DNA from: Streptococcus sp. 2342
Lineage (GTDB): Bacteria; Bacillota; Bacilli; Lactobacillales; Streptococcaceae
Assembly (NCBI RefSeq): GCF_013276795.1
Contig: NZ_VMLR01000001.1
Coordinates: 111,353 to 175,352 of the forward strand
Direction of reading: 5' to 3'
Length of the DNA: 64,000 bases
Positions 33,162 to 41,255 of this stretch are shown here, in pieces; the first letter of the stretch is position 1; each line of letters opens with the position of its first letter. Made by a program: the position numbers and the translations under genes. A model generated the notes under the pieces. It searched no databases and was not told where the DNA came from. It saw nothing but the letters and a program-made list of their open reading frames with translations.

Positions 33162-33353
33162 ACGACTCTTTTTACTGAGATCAAAGCTAAGCTAGGAGCC
33201 CTTCATCAGTCCACAAACGTCAAAAGTCACTTTTATATCGATAGTCTACCCAAGAAATATAGTAATACGTCCATATCCAAGAGTCAGTTACATAAGGGAC
33301 TGTGTTATACGGAAATAGAAGATTTTTTGACTTCAAGAGCCTATAAAATTTAA
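33162..33353 (+). pseudogene. remnant open frame of unknown origin
   Basis: A 63-codon stop-free frame reads TTLFTEIKAKLGALHQSTNVKSHFYIDSLPKKYSNTSISKSQLHKGLCYTEIEDFLTSRAYKI and ends in TAA. It has no start codon or Shine-Dalgarno, so it looks like the C-terminus of a lost gene. I do not recognise the family. It lies between the adhesin and the right Rpn copy, in a region otherwise without genes (33062-33430). Confidence 0.35.
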
Positions 33354-33511
33354 GTGTAGTAGCGACGGAGAAAAAAGAAACCCAACTGATTTACAAGCAA
33401 ACAGCCTTACTATTTTTAAACTTTTCCCTTTCTTTTCCGAATAAATAGATAGAACCATAGAATCTAGTAAACTTAGATTTAAAACTGTGGTATAATAAAA
33501 GGAGGAAAAGG

Positions 33512-34390
33512 ATGATTCTCAGACATCCGGGCATTAGCCCAACCAACGACTTGGTTGCTAAGAAAATCTTTAGCAATCCAGAGATCACTTGTCAATTTAT
33601 TCGCGATATGCTGGATTTACCAGCCAAAAATGTAACCATTTTGGAGGGGAGCAATATTCATGTCTTACCTTCCCTGCCCTACTCGGCACAGGACTTCTAT
33701 ACCAGTATAGACGTCTTAGCGGAGTTGGACAATGGGACACAGGTTATTATCGAAATACAAGTCCATCATCAGAATTTTTTCATCAATCGCCTGTGGGCTT
33801 ATTTGTGCAGTCAGGTCAATCAAAACCTAGAAAAAATTCGCCAACGAGAAGGTGATACACATCAGAGTTATAAACACATCGCACCAGTATATGCTATTGC
33901 TATCGTAGATAGTAATTACTTCTCAGATGATTTGGCTTTTCATAGCTTTAGTATGCGCGAGGACACGACAGGTGAAGTCTTAACCATCACAACTAATGGA
34001 CAAGAAAACCATCTAGTCAAGATGGCATTCTTGGAACTAAAAAAATACAGAGAAACCAGCAAAGACAAGGTTCGCAAACCGTGGTTGGAGTTTTTTGGGA
34101 ATAAACCCTTTACTCAAGAACCCGAGCGAGCCATCAGCCAGGCAGATCAACTACTGGACTACAAAAGCTGGTCCGAGGAGGACAGGAAGATGTTTAGTGA
34201 ACAACGCAGGCGAGAAGAACAAGCCTTGTTAGCGCATGACTATGCCTTGGAACAAGCTGAGGAGAAAGGACTGAAAAAAGGATTAGTAAATCTCGTTCGC
34301 CAGCATCTTTTAACCGCTGAGGTTGCAAGTCAGCAATTGGGAATGACTGTCGCTGAGTTTGAGGCGCTATTGAGAGATTATCACCAATAA
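33512..34390 (+). CDS. Rpn-family PD-(D/E)XK nuclease/transposase-like protein, right copy
   Basis: This 292-residue protein is the inverted twin of the gene at 25128-26018. Residues 1-226 differ at about 7 positions, while the last 66 residues differ at many (SEQRRREEQALLAHDYALEQAEEKGLKKGLVNLVRQH...). The PD-(D/E)XK core DVLAELDNGTQVIIEIQ is intact. A TATAAT box and an aggagg Shine-Dalgarno precede the ATG. Homology to the left copy extends about 80 nt upstream to a ccgaataaatagatagaa block (33437-33454), so the repeated unit is larger than the gene. A very stable hairpin terminator follows the stop. Confidence 0.9.
   Translation: MILRHPGISPTNDLVAKKIFSNPEITCQFIRDMLDLPAKNVTILEGSNIHVLPSLPYSAQDFYTSIDVLAELDNGTQVIIEIQVHHQNFFINRLWAYLCSQVNQNLEKIRQREGDTHQSYKHIAPVYAIAIVDSNYFSDDLAFHSFSMREDTTGEVLTITTNGQENHLVKMAFLELKKYRETSKDKVRKPWLEFFGNKPFTQEPERAISQADQLLDYKSWSEEDRKMFSEQRRREEQALLAHDYALEQAEEKGLKKGLVNLVRQHLLTAEVASQQLGMTVAEFEALLRDYHQ
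34190..34390 (+). CDS. candidate intragenic RpnS-like protein in right Rpn copy
   Basis: The ATG at codon 227 follows AGGAGG (34176-34181) with 8-nt spacing. The 66-residue product MFSEQRRREEQALLAHDYALEQAEEKG... is the divergent C-terminal part. Position, Shine-Dalgarno and spacing equal those in the left and the truncated copy. Confidence 0.45.
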   Translation: MFSEQRRREEQALLAHDYALEQAEEKGLKKGLVNLVRQHLLTAEVASQQLGMTVAEFEALLRDYHQ

Positions 34391-34404
34391 AAGATACTGG
34401 GTAA

Positions 34405-34457
34405 AAGTCTTCTCATAATAAAACGTTTGGTATCAATGTTTTATTATGAGAAGACTT
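34405..34457 (+). terminator. strong hairpin after right Rpn copy
   Basis: A perfect 20-bp stem (aagtcttctcataataaaac / its complement) with a 13-nt loop is followed by acttttttt. It is flanked by atactggg and tactgagatt, hinting at another, diverged MITE-like element. Confidence 0.85.
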
Positions 34458-34521
34458 ACTTTTTTTACTGAGATTGAATTTTCCCTAGCCTCAACATCAT
34501 ATAAACCCCAAATTCAATCCG

Positions 34522-34546
34522 ACCTGGTTTGAAAAGATTTTCGAAG
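34522..34546. repeat. boxA fragment of a BOX element
   Basis: acctggtttgaaaagatttt followed by cgaag matches the outer end of boxA (acgtggtttgaagagattttcgaag). The rest of the BOX is missing. Confidence 0.6.
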
Positions 34547-34624
34547 CAGATAAGGTTTTACTAAAACTAAAAAAAATGATATAATCAAACTGATTAAATG
34601 TTTTAAAAATAAAGGAGAATTTTA

Positions 34625-36343
34625 ATGTCTTACCAAGAAAATTACCAGAAATGGGTTGATTTTGCGGAGCTTCCTGACTATCTTCGTCAAGATTTGGAAA
34701 ATATGGACGAAAAAACTAAGGAAGATGCCTTCTATACAAATCTTGAATTTGGTACTGCAGGGATGCGTGGCTTGATTGGTGCTGGTACAAACCGCATCAA
34801 CATCTACGTTGTTCGCCAAGCTACTGAAGGATTGGCTCGTTTGATTGAGTCAAAAGGTGGAAACGAAAAAGAACGTGGTGTCGCAATTGCCTACGATAGC
34901 CGTCACTTCTCACCTGAGTTTGCCTTTGAATCTGCTGCAGTTCTTGCTAAACACGGTATCAAATCTTATGTATTTGAAAGCCTTCGTCCAACTCCAGAAC
35001 TCTCATTTGCGGTTCGTCACCTCAACTGTTTCGCGGGTATCATGGTCACAGCCAGCCACAACCCTGCTCCATTTAACGGTTACAAGGTTTACGGTGAAGA
35101 CGGTGGACAAATGCCTCCACACGATGCGGACGCTTTGACTACTTATATCCGTGCAATCGAAAACCCATTTGCTGTTGAAGTTGCTGATGTGGAAGCTGAA
35201 AAAGCTTCTGGCTTGATTGAAGTTATCGGCGAAGCTGTTGACGTAGAATACCTTAAAGAGGTTAAGGACGTAAACATCAACCCAGCTTTGATTGAAGAAT
35301 TTGGTAAAGACATGAAGATTGTCTACACACCACTTCATGGTACTGGTGAAATGTTGGCTCGTCGTGCCCTTGCCCAAGCAGGATTTGACTCAGTTCAAGT
35401 CGTTGAAGCGCAAGCAACTGCTGACCCAGACTTCTCAACTGTAAAATCTCCAAACCCAGAAAGTCAAGCAGCCTTTGCACTTGCTGAAGAACTTGGTCGT
35501 CAAGTTGGTGCAGATGTTCTTGTCGCAACTGACCCTGATGCTGACCGTGTCGGTGTTGAAGTTCTTCAAAAAGATGGTAGCTACCTCAACCTTTCAGGTA
35601 ACCAAATCGGTGCTATCATGGCTAAATACATCTTGGAAGCCCACAAAAACGCTGGAACTCTTCCTGAAAATGCAGCCCTCTGCAAATCTATCGTATCAAC
35701 TGACTTGGTAACGAAAATTGCTGAAAGCTACGGCGCAACTATGTTCAACGTCTTGACTGGTTTCAAATTTATCGCTGAAAAAATCCAAGAATTCGAAGAA
35801 AAACACAACCACACTTACATGATGGGATTTGAAGAAAGCTTCGGTTACTTGATCAAACCATTCGTACGTGATAAAGATGCTATCCAAGCCGTTCTTGTCG
35901 TTGCTGAACTTGCTGCCTACTACCGTTCACGTGGTTTGACACTTGCTGACGGTATCGAAGAAATCTACAAAGAGTACGGCTACTACGCAGAAAAGACTAT
36001 CTCTGTTACCCTTTCTGGTGTCGATGGTGCCGAACAAATCAAAGCAATTATGGCTAAATTCCGTAACAATGCTCCAAAAGAATGGAATACAACAGCTATC
36101 ACTGTCGTAGAAGACTTCAAAGCTCAAACAGCTACTGCTGCTGACGGAACTGTTACAAACTTGACAACTCCTCCAAGTGATGTGTTGAAATACACACTTG
36201 CTGACGGTTCATGGATTGCTGTTCGCCCTTCAGGTACAGAACCAAAAATCAAGTTCTACATTGCAGTTGTAGGGGAAACAAACGAAGAATCACAAGCTAA
36301 AATTGCTAACATCGAAGCAGAAATCAATGCTTTTGTAAAATAA
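34625..36343 (+). CDS. pgm: phosphoglucomutase/phosphomannomutase
   Basis: The 572-residue alpha-D-phosphohexomutase interconverts glucose-6- and glucose-1-phosphate, the entry to UDP-glucose, capsule, teichoic-acid and, through GlgC, glycogen synthesis. Visible are GTAGMRGLIGAGTNRIN near residues 40-56, the phosphoserine loop VTASHNPAPFNGYKVYG near 140-156, the metal site DPDADRVGVE near 303-312 and the phosphate-binding RPSGTEPKIKFY near 538-549. An aaaggagaatttta Shine-Dalgarno precedes the ATG, and a hairpin terminator follows. Codon use is highly biased, as for strongly expressed genes. Confidence 0.97.
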   Translation: MSYQENYQKWVDFAELPDYLRQDLENMDEKTKEDAFYTNLEFGTAGMRGLIGAGTNRINIYVVRQATEGLARLIESKGGNEKERGVAIAYDSRHFSPEFAFESAAVLAKHGIKSYVFESLRPTPELSFAVRHLNCFAGIMVTASHNPAPFNGYKVYGEDGGQMPPHDADALTTYIRAIENPFAVEVADVEAEKASGLIEVIGEAVDVEYLKEVKDVNINPALIEEFGKDMKIVYTPLHGTGEMLARRALAQAGFDSVQVVEAQATADPDFSTVKSPNPESQAAFALAEELGRQVGADVLVATDPDADRVGVEVLQKDGSYLNLSGNQIGAIMAKYILEAHKNAGTLPENAALCKSIVSTDLVTKIAESYGATMFNVLTGFKFIAEKIQEFEEKHNHTYMMGFEESFGYLIKPFVRDKDAIQAVLVVAELAAYYRSRGLTLADGIEEIYKEYGYYAEKTISVTLSGVDGAEQIKAIMAKFRNNAPKEWNTTAITVVEDFKAQTATAADGTVTNLTTPPSDVLKYTLADGSWIAVRPSGTEPKIKFYIAVVGETNEESQAKIANIEAEINAFVK

Positions 36344-36352
36344 AATCCTATA

Positions 36353-36385
36353 AAAGATGAGACCAACCAATCTCATCTTTTTTTC
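36353..36385 (+). terminator. pgm terminator
   Basis: Stem agatgaga/tctcatct with an accaacca-type loop and a following run of seven T, 10 nt after the pgm stop. Confidence 0.85.
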
Positions 36386-36454
36386 GTATCAAATCTAAGC
36401 AATTTTAGAAACTTTATGGCATACTAGACATATCAATGAAAGCGAGGTAATCTC

Positions 36455-36802
36455 ATGGAACAATTTTTAGATAATATCAAAGACCTTGAAGTCACTACAG
36501 TTGCGCGTGCGCAAGAAGCTCTTGATAAAAAAGAAACTGCAACCTTCTTTATCGGTCGCAAAACTTGCCCTTACTGCCGTAAATTTGCTGGTACCTTGGC
36601 AGGTGTCGTAGCTGAAACCAAAGCTCACATCTACTTCATCAACAGTGAAGAACCAAGCCAACTCAATGAGTTACAAGCATTCCGCTCACGCTATGGAATC
36701 CCAACTGTACCAGGCTTTGTTCACGTTGCAGATGGACAAATCAACGTCCGTTGCGACTCTTCAATGTCAGCACAAGAAATCAAAGATTTCGCAGGATTGT
36801 AA
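36455..36802 (+). CDS. bta: thioredoxin-like bacteriocin transport accessory protein
   Basis: This 115-residue thioredoxin-fold protein has the active-site C-P-Y-C in FFIGRKTCPYCRKFAGTLAG (cysteines at about 38 and 41) and a cis-proline region GIPTVPGFVHV. There is no signal peptide. Relatives are annotated as bacteriocin transport accessory or PedC/BrcD-type proteins because some sit in bacteriocin operons and assist disulfide formation. Here no bacteriocin gene is nearby, so a general thiol-disulfide role is equally likely. It follows pgm, as in pneumococcus, and has its own gcgaggtaa Shine-Dalgarno. Confidence 0.85.
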   Translation: MEQFLDNIKDLEVTTVARAQEALDKKETATFFIGRKTCPYCRKFAGTLAGVVAETKAHIYFINSEEPSQLNELQAFRSRYGIPTVPGFVHVADGQINVRCDSSMSAQEIKDFAGL

Positions 36803-36871
36803 AAAATCAGCTAACAATCACAAAAACGCATAATGAAGCCGAAGAACGCTTTATGAAGCACATAGATTTTT

Positions 36872-36901
36872 AGGATACGACAAAAATGTTGTATCCTTTT
36901 T
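36872..36901 (+). terminator. terminator downstream of bta
   Basis: Stem ggatacgaca / tgttgtatcc with an aaaa loop and a following tttttg. Confidence 0.75.
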
Positions 36902-37006
36902 GTGTCCCTTTTGTGTCCCTTTTGTAAAAATAGGGTCTGTTTTAGGCTCTGTTTGTGACTCCCTTTTTCGCAAAAGAATACCAAGGAATACCAAAGACAA
37001 AAATAA

Positions 37007-37032
37007 AAAACGTTGATTTAACAACGTTTTAC
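37007..37032 (-). terminator. tmRNA terminator
   Basis: On the minus strand aaaacgttg-ttaaa-tcaacgtttttt forms a stem with a T-tail 31 nt past the 3' end of tmRNA. Confidence 0.8.
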
Positions 37033-37062
37033 CAAGGAATGCAAAAGAATGCAAAGGAATAA

Positions 37063-37407
37063 TGGAGCCGGTGGGAGTCGAACCCACGTCCAAACACCTG
37101 CCAACATATTTGTCTACAACCATAGGTTATGTATTATTTTAACAGTCCCTCGACACATAACTCAAGCCTAGAAACTGCGAGTCTATCAATCTCTTATCAA
37201 GCCGCTAGACAAGACTTGATCGTATCTCGCTAATAATAAGACCTGTCATTGAACACGAGCAATCCAAATCGGGTCACGCCTGCTGGTTTTTAGGCAGCTA
37301 GAGCGTAAGAAGTGTTATTTTTTGCAGTTATATTTAACTGAGCGTTTACGTCGCCACACGAGTCGCAAAATATGCCTCATAATGCCTGTCGAATCCGTAA
37401 CGACCCC
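37063..37407 (-). ncRNA. ssrA: transfer-messenger RNA (tmRNA)
   Basis: Read on the minus strand the RNA starts GGGGTCGTTACGGATTCGAC and ends with the tRNA-like half containing GGGTTCGACTCCC and an encoded CCA. It is about 345 nt long. The resume codon opens the tag frame GCA AAA AAT AAC ACT TCT TAC GCT CTA GCT GCC TAA, encoding AKNNTSYALAA, the tag known from streptococci. With SmpB it rescues stalled ribosomes and marks products for proteolysis. It has its own promoter and terminator. Confidence 0.98.
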
Positions 37408-37423
37408 AAAAGACAATAAAACC

Positions 37424-37452
37424 ATTATACCTTATCTAACTCAAAAATGCAA
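37424..37452 (-). promoter_or_regulatory. tmRNA promoter
   Basis: TTGCAT (37447-37452), a 17-nt spacer and TATAAT (37424-37429) on the minus strand, about 17 nt before the mature 5' end, leaving a short leader for RNase P. Confidence 0.8.
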
Positions 37453-37468
37453 AAAAGAAATTAATTAA

Positions 37469-38104
37469 CTACAAAAGATAGTCTTTCAAAGATATTGTCA
37501 AAATCTGATAACCAGTGACACTAAGGTGCAATCCATCAGTTGTATATTCTTTTTTTAGTTGACCTTCTTGGTCTATCAAACTATCAAAAACTGGCACAAA
37601 TTCCACCTGCATATAGGCAGAAGCAAGTTCTTGATAGGCTTGATTCCAGTTCTGAATTTTTTCATTCGAGCGGATATAGACTGTCTGCTTGTACTCCTCT
37701 CCCTCATTGACTGGCAAAATAGAAAGCAATTTTATCTCTGTCAATGGATAATCACGAGCAATAGACTGTATGATAGCTTCGAGATTATTGAGAGTCTCAT
37801 TCACAGGCACATCTTTTCCGATATCATTTGTCCCAATTAAAAGGACAATTTTATCTACTGCTCCACCGTACAGATGCGCATCGAGGTTCTCAAGTAACAG
37901 CCCTGTCTGATAGCCACGAATGCCTCGATTGATAATTGTCTTTGCAGTCCCAAATAGCTCCTGTAGAGGATAATACTCGACAATGGAATCCCCAATAAAA
38001 AGAATGTCTGGCTCTACAACAGAAACCTGATTTAAGTGACGATACTTGTTTTGGATTTTTTCTTGTTCCTTTAGTAACCAATTTTCTAATAACTGTACTG
38101 CCAC
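37469..38104 (-). CDS. SGNH/GDSL-family hydrolase
   Basis: The 211-residue protein has the SGNH blocks in order: FIGDSIVEYYP with the catalytic serine (residues about 36-46), RGIRGYQT with the oxyanion glycine, LLIGTNDIGKD with the asparagine, and DGLHLSVTGYQ with the catalytic Asp-His near the C-terminus. These enzymes are esterases or acyl-hydrolases, related to platelet-activating-factor acetylhydrolase-like proteins. It lacks a signal peptide, so it acts in the cytoplasm. The gene overlaps nothing but starts 2 nt after the stop of the upstream HAD gene, so the two are co-transcribed. The substrate is unknown. Confidence 0.9.
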   Translation of the reverse strand: MAVQLLENWLLKEQEKIQNKYRHLNQVSVVEPDILFIGDSIVEYYPLQELFGTAKTIINRGIRGYQTGLLLENLDAHLYGGAVDKIVLLIGTNDIGKDVPVNETLNNLEAIIQSIARDYPLTEIKLLSILPVNEGEEYKQTVYIRSNEKIQNWNQAYQELASAYMQVEFVPVFDSLIDQEGQLKKEYTTDGLHLSVTGYQILTISLKDYLL

Positions 38105-38105
38105 T

Positions 38106-38933
38106 TCATTCTCCTTTTTCTAACCAGTTTTCCAAGACTTGATAAACTCCTCCTTGGCTATTGGCTGGCGCTAGAGCCGTCGCAACAGCTTTGGCCTTAT
38201 CATCAGCATTTTCCATCGCATAGGCAATTCCAGCCATTTCAAGCATTTCAACATCATTTTCACTATCGCCAAAAGCCATGATTTGTTGGGAGGTCAAGTC
38301 CCAGCGCTTGAGTAATTCTTCCAAGCCCCATGCTTTATGAATTCCAGCTTGGAGGATATCAATGCAACCATAGCCACTGGATACAGCCCGAACACGGCCA
38401 TCAAAGAGGTCATTGATTTCTTCCAAGACCGAATTCAAACGTTCCTCACCAACAACCATACTCATCTTGAGCACACCACCAAAGAGGTCAGAGGTTAATT
38501 CATCCACAAACTGCATCCGTTGGTAGAATTTTTCAATCATTTCTGGAGTCATAAAACTTTCAAGATCTGTAAAAATCGTACCTTCTTTGACGAAACCACC
38601 CTTCATGCCCGTCACAACAAACTGGTCCTGACACGCTCGATCCTTGAAATGAGCCAAAGCCTTATCGACAATGGCATCATCCCAAGTCTGAGCCTGAATC
38701 GGTTCATTGTTTTCAAAAATACGAGCACCGTTGGCAACAACCAGAACCACTCTATCGACCAAGTGCTCCAGTAGTTGCCTCATGCGGTGAATTTCATTGC
38801 CCGTCGCGATGACAAAACGAATACCCTTTTGATCCAACTGATCTAAAATCTTTTCCAATCGTGGGAGATCCAGCTGGCCTCTAGCATCCAGCAAGGTCCC
38901 ATCCATATCTGTCGCAATTACTTTAATCGTCAT
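38106..38933 (-). CDS. Cof-type HAD-IIB phosphatase
   Basis: The 275-residue protein belongs to the Cof/YidA-like sugar-phosphatase group of the HAD superfamily. Motif I is ATDMDGTLLD (residues 7-16), motif II FVIATGNE near 40, and motif IV FGDSENDVEMLEMAG near 222-236; a large cap domain (about 85-190) lies between. Such enzymes dephosphorylate sugar phosphates or flavin nucleotides with loose specificity. It is the upstream partner of the SGNH hydrolase, and the CapA-like gene precedes it by about 20 nt, so a three-gene operon is likely. Confidence 0.92.
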   Translation of the reverse strand: MTIKVIATDMDGTLLDARGQLDLPRLEKILDQLDQKGIRFVIATGNEIHRMRQLLEHLVDRVVLVVANGARIFENNEPIQAQTWDDAIVDKALAHFKDRACQDQFVVTGMKGGFVKEGTIFTDLESFMTPEMIEKFYQRMQFVDELTSDLFGGVLKMSMVVGEERLNSVLEEINDLFDGRVRAVSSGYGCIDILQAGIHKAWGLEELLKRWDLTSQQIMAFGDSENDVEMLEMAGIAYAMENADDKAKAVATALAPANSQGGVYQVLENWLEKGE

Positions 38934-38954
38934 TTACTTCCCTCTGGATTCAAG

Positions 38955-40280
38955 CTAATCCCACTTCAATCCCACATGTTCGTTCATTTCTTTATAGGCT
39001 GTATCAATTCGTTCCTTAGTCGCTTCATCTAACTGGTCACGATGACTGCCACCCTCTATGAAATCTTCCAAGATATAGGTTTGATAATGATATAAAGGAT
39101 AGCCTTCTGGTGAAAAGGTTCCCTTTGGTGTTCTATTGACCCAAGTAGGATGAGCTTTAGCTGTTCCGATAGTTGTTTTTCCATCCTTCTTCTTAATGGT
39201 CACGTCCATGAGAACGCCACGTTCAGTCCACTTAGCATTTTCTTCATCTCCCATAGATTCAATTCGTTGATTGGAAATGAAGTTCCCCATTGAATAGATA
39301 ATGAGTTTCTTTTCTCCATCTTTTTCAACCGTTTCAGATGGCTCAACTACGTGTGGATGACCTCCAAAGATAATATCCGCTCCCCAATCAATCATCTTGT
39401 GATAAAGAGCTTTTTGTTCCTCAGTTGGTTCCAATCGATACTCAACACCCATCTGAGGCATGATAATGGTGATATCTGCTTCCTTCTCTGCCCGTTCAAT
39501 TTCATCCTTCATCTTATCTTCGTTTAAATCTGAAAGATAACGATTATAGTCTTCCTGAGAAATATACTGCTCAATTCCATTGAAACCATAGGAATAGGCC
39601 AAAAGAGCAACCTTGATACCATTCACTTCCTTAATGACCAGCGGAGCCTGATCACGTGGTTCATGCGTATAAACTCCGATTGGAGTGATTCCAGCTTTCT
39701 CAATAATATCGGCCGTTGAAATAACTCCCTCAATTTGCGAATCCAAAATATGATTATGAGCTAAATCCAGCACATGATAACCTGCATCCTTAATGGCATC
39801 CATAACTTCAGCAGGAGCATTAAAGAGAGGATAACCTGCTAAATAATGATCCTTATTGATGGTTCCTTCAAAATCACCAATAGCTAAGTCTGCTTGCTTA
39901 AGCCAAGGAGTAACATACTCAAAATTCTCATGAAAGTCATAGGTACCGTCTCCTTTTTTAGCTGAAAAGAAAAGTCCATCGTGGTAGAGCAAATCTCCGT
40001 TGGCCATAATTCTGGCAGTTTTTTCCTCTTCCTGCTCCTGAGACTTTTGCTTAGTCCCCTCTTGAGAAATAGTATCTCGTTTTTGACTGGTTAAAGGGAT
40101 TCCTTGGAAACTTTCAAACAACAAGACCAAGCCCATTGATAAAGCAACTGCTAGCAAGAGTATCGCCACAAATCCTTTATTGCTCCACCTGCGATAACTC
40201 CTAAAAAAGTTTACCAAGCCCTTCATAAAACGAAAAGCTAAACCACCCTGATTTCTACCTTGTCTTCTTTGCATCTTCAT
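38955..40280 (-). CDS. CapA-family (PgsA-like) membrane-anchored protein
   Basis: I chose the ATG at 40280 because of the gtagggaga Shine-Dalgarno; it gives 441 residues. The N-terminus is basic (MKMQRRQGRNQGG) with one membrane helix (FVAILLLAVALSMGLVLLF), so the bulk lies outside the cell. The CapA fold, a calcineurin-like phosphoesterase relative, shows NGDLLYHDGLFF, IGDFEGTI, LAHNHILD and IIFGGHPHVVEP. CapA/PgsA proteins take part in poly-gamma-glutamate synthesis, but no capBC partners are present here, and the streptococcal version has no proven role. It leads an apparent operon with the HAD and SGNH genes. Confidence 0.88.
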   Translation of the reverse strand: MKMQRRQGRNQGGLAFRFMKGLVNFFRSYRRWSNKGFVAILLLAVALSMGLVLLFESFQGIPLTSQKRDTISQEGTKQKSQEQEEEKTARIMANGDLLYHDGLFFSAKKGDGTYDFHENFEYVTPWLKQADLAIGDFEGTINKDHYLAGYPLFNAPAEVMDAIKDAGYHVLDLAHNHILDSQIEGVISTADIIEKAGITPIGVYTHEPRDQAPLVIKEVNGIKVALLAYSYGFNGIEQYISQEDYNRYLSDLNEDKMKDEIERAEKEADITIIMPQMGVEYRLEPTEEQKALYHKMIDWGADIIFGGHPHVVEPSETVEKDGEKKLIIYSMGNFISNQRIESMGDEENAKWTERGVLMDVTIKKKDGKTTIGTAKAHPTWVNRTPKGTFSPEGYPLYHYQTYILEDFIEGGSHRDQLDEATKERIDTAYKEMNEHVGLKWD

Positions 40281-40348
40281 TCTCCCTACTTTCTTATGCA
40301 AGCCTTTTCTTTTTATTATATCATAGATAAGTAATTCTTTCACAATTG

Positions 40349-40498
40349 ATACTCTTCGAAAATCTCTTCAAACCACGTCGGCGTCGCCTTACCGTATATA
40401 TGTTACTGACTTCGTCAGTTCTATCTGCAACCTCAAAACAGTTTTTTGAGCAACCTGCGGCTAGCTTCCTAGTTTGCTCTTTGATTTTCATTGAGTAT
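40349..40498 (+). repeat. BOX element (A1C1)
   Basis: It starts atactcttcgaaaatctctt (boxA) with gttactgacttcgtcag and continues into boxC (ttctatctgcaacctcaaaa ... gctctttgattttcattgag). No boxB unit lies between. BOX elements are dispersed pneumococcal repeats that form stable RNA structures and can affect neighbouring genes. This one sits between capA and def. Confidence 0.92.
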
Positions 40499-40599
40499 GA
40501 ATTGAACTTCCTATCTATTTTCTATAAATCCTAAAGGCTATAACACTTTCAATCCTTGTCATTTTGTGTTATCATGTAGAGGTAATGAAAGGAGAGAAA

Positions 40600-41211
40600 A
40601 TGTCTGCTATAGAACGTATTACAAAAGCTGCTCACTTAATTGATATGAACGATATTATCCGCGAGGGGAATCCTACTCTACGCGCGGTTGCTGAGGAAGT
40701 CACTTTTCCCTTGTCTGACCAGGAAATCATCCTAGGCGAAAAGATGATGCAATTCCTTAAACATTCCCAAGATCCCGTCATGGCTGAACAGATGGGACTC
40801 CGCGGTGGGGTTGGACTGGCTGCTCCTCAGTTGGATATCTCAAAACGCATTATCGCTGTTTTGGTGCCAAATATTGTTGAAGAAGGCGAAACGCCACAGG
40901 AAGCCTACGACTTACAAGCCATTATGTACAATCCAAAAATCGTCTCTCACTCTGTTCAAGACGCTGCTCTTGGTGAAGGAGAAGGTTGCCTGTCTGTTGA
41001 CCGCAACGTGCCTGGCTATGTTGTTCGCCATGCCCGCGTTACTGTTGATTACTTTGACAAAGATGGAGAAAAACACCGTATCAAACTTAAAGGATATAAT
41101 TCCATCGTTGTTCAGCATGAAATTGACCACATTAACGGAATCATGTTTTACGATCGCATCAATGAAAAAGACCCATTTGCAGTTAAAGATGGTTTACTAA
41201 TTCTAGAATAA
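40600..41211 (+). CDS. def: peptide deformylase
   Basis: The 203-residue type-2 metalloprotease removes the formyl group from the N-terminus of new proteins. All three signature motifs are present: GVGLAAPQ (near residues 68-75), EGCLSV (near 129-134) with the metal-binding cysteine, and [10 protein letters not shown] (near 173-182) with the two histidines and the catalytic glutamate. I chose ATG 40600 as gaaaggagagaaa precedes it; a longer frame starts at 40564. The 203-residue length agrees with the type-2 enzymes of Gram-positives. A hairpin terminator follows. Confidence 0.97.
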   Translation: MSAIERITKAAHLIDMNDIIREGNPTLRAVAEEVTFPLSDQEIILGEKMMQFLKHSQDPVMAEQMGLRGGVGLAAPQLDISKRIIAVLVPNIVEEGETPQEAYDLQAIMYNPKIVSHSVQDAALGEGEGCLSVDRNVPGYVVRHARVTVDYFDKDGEKHRIKLKGYNSIVVQHEIDHINGIMFYDRINEKDPFAVKDGLLILE

Positions 41212-41213
41212 AG

Positions 41214-41241
41214 AAAATCCCGTTGCAAGACGGGGTTTTGT
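41214..41241 (+). terminator. def terminator
   Basis: aaatcccg-ttgcaaga-cggggtttt: short GC stem with A-tract and T-tract, 3 nt after the def stop and directly before the promoter of the next gene. Confidence 0.7.
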
Positions 41242-41255
41242 GTTATAATAGAGGC

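Noticed and set aside
36851-37123. 90-codon minus-strand frame overlapping the tmRNA 3' end
   Set aside because: Its first third is the tRNA-like part of tmRNA and the rest lies over terminators and short repeats. The KGTQKGHKKDT segment recalls integrase tails but is too short to support a call.
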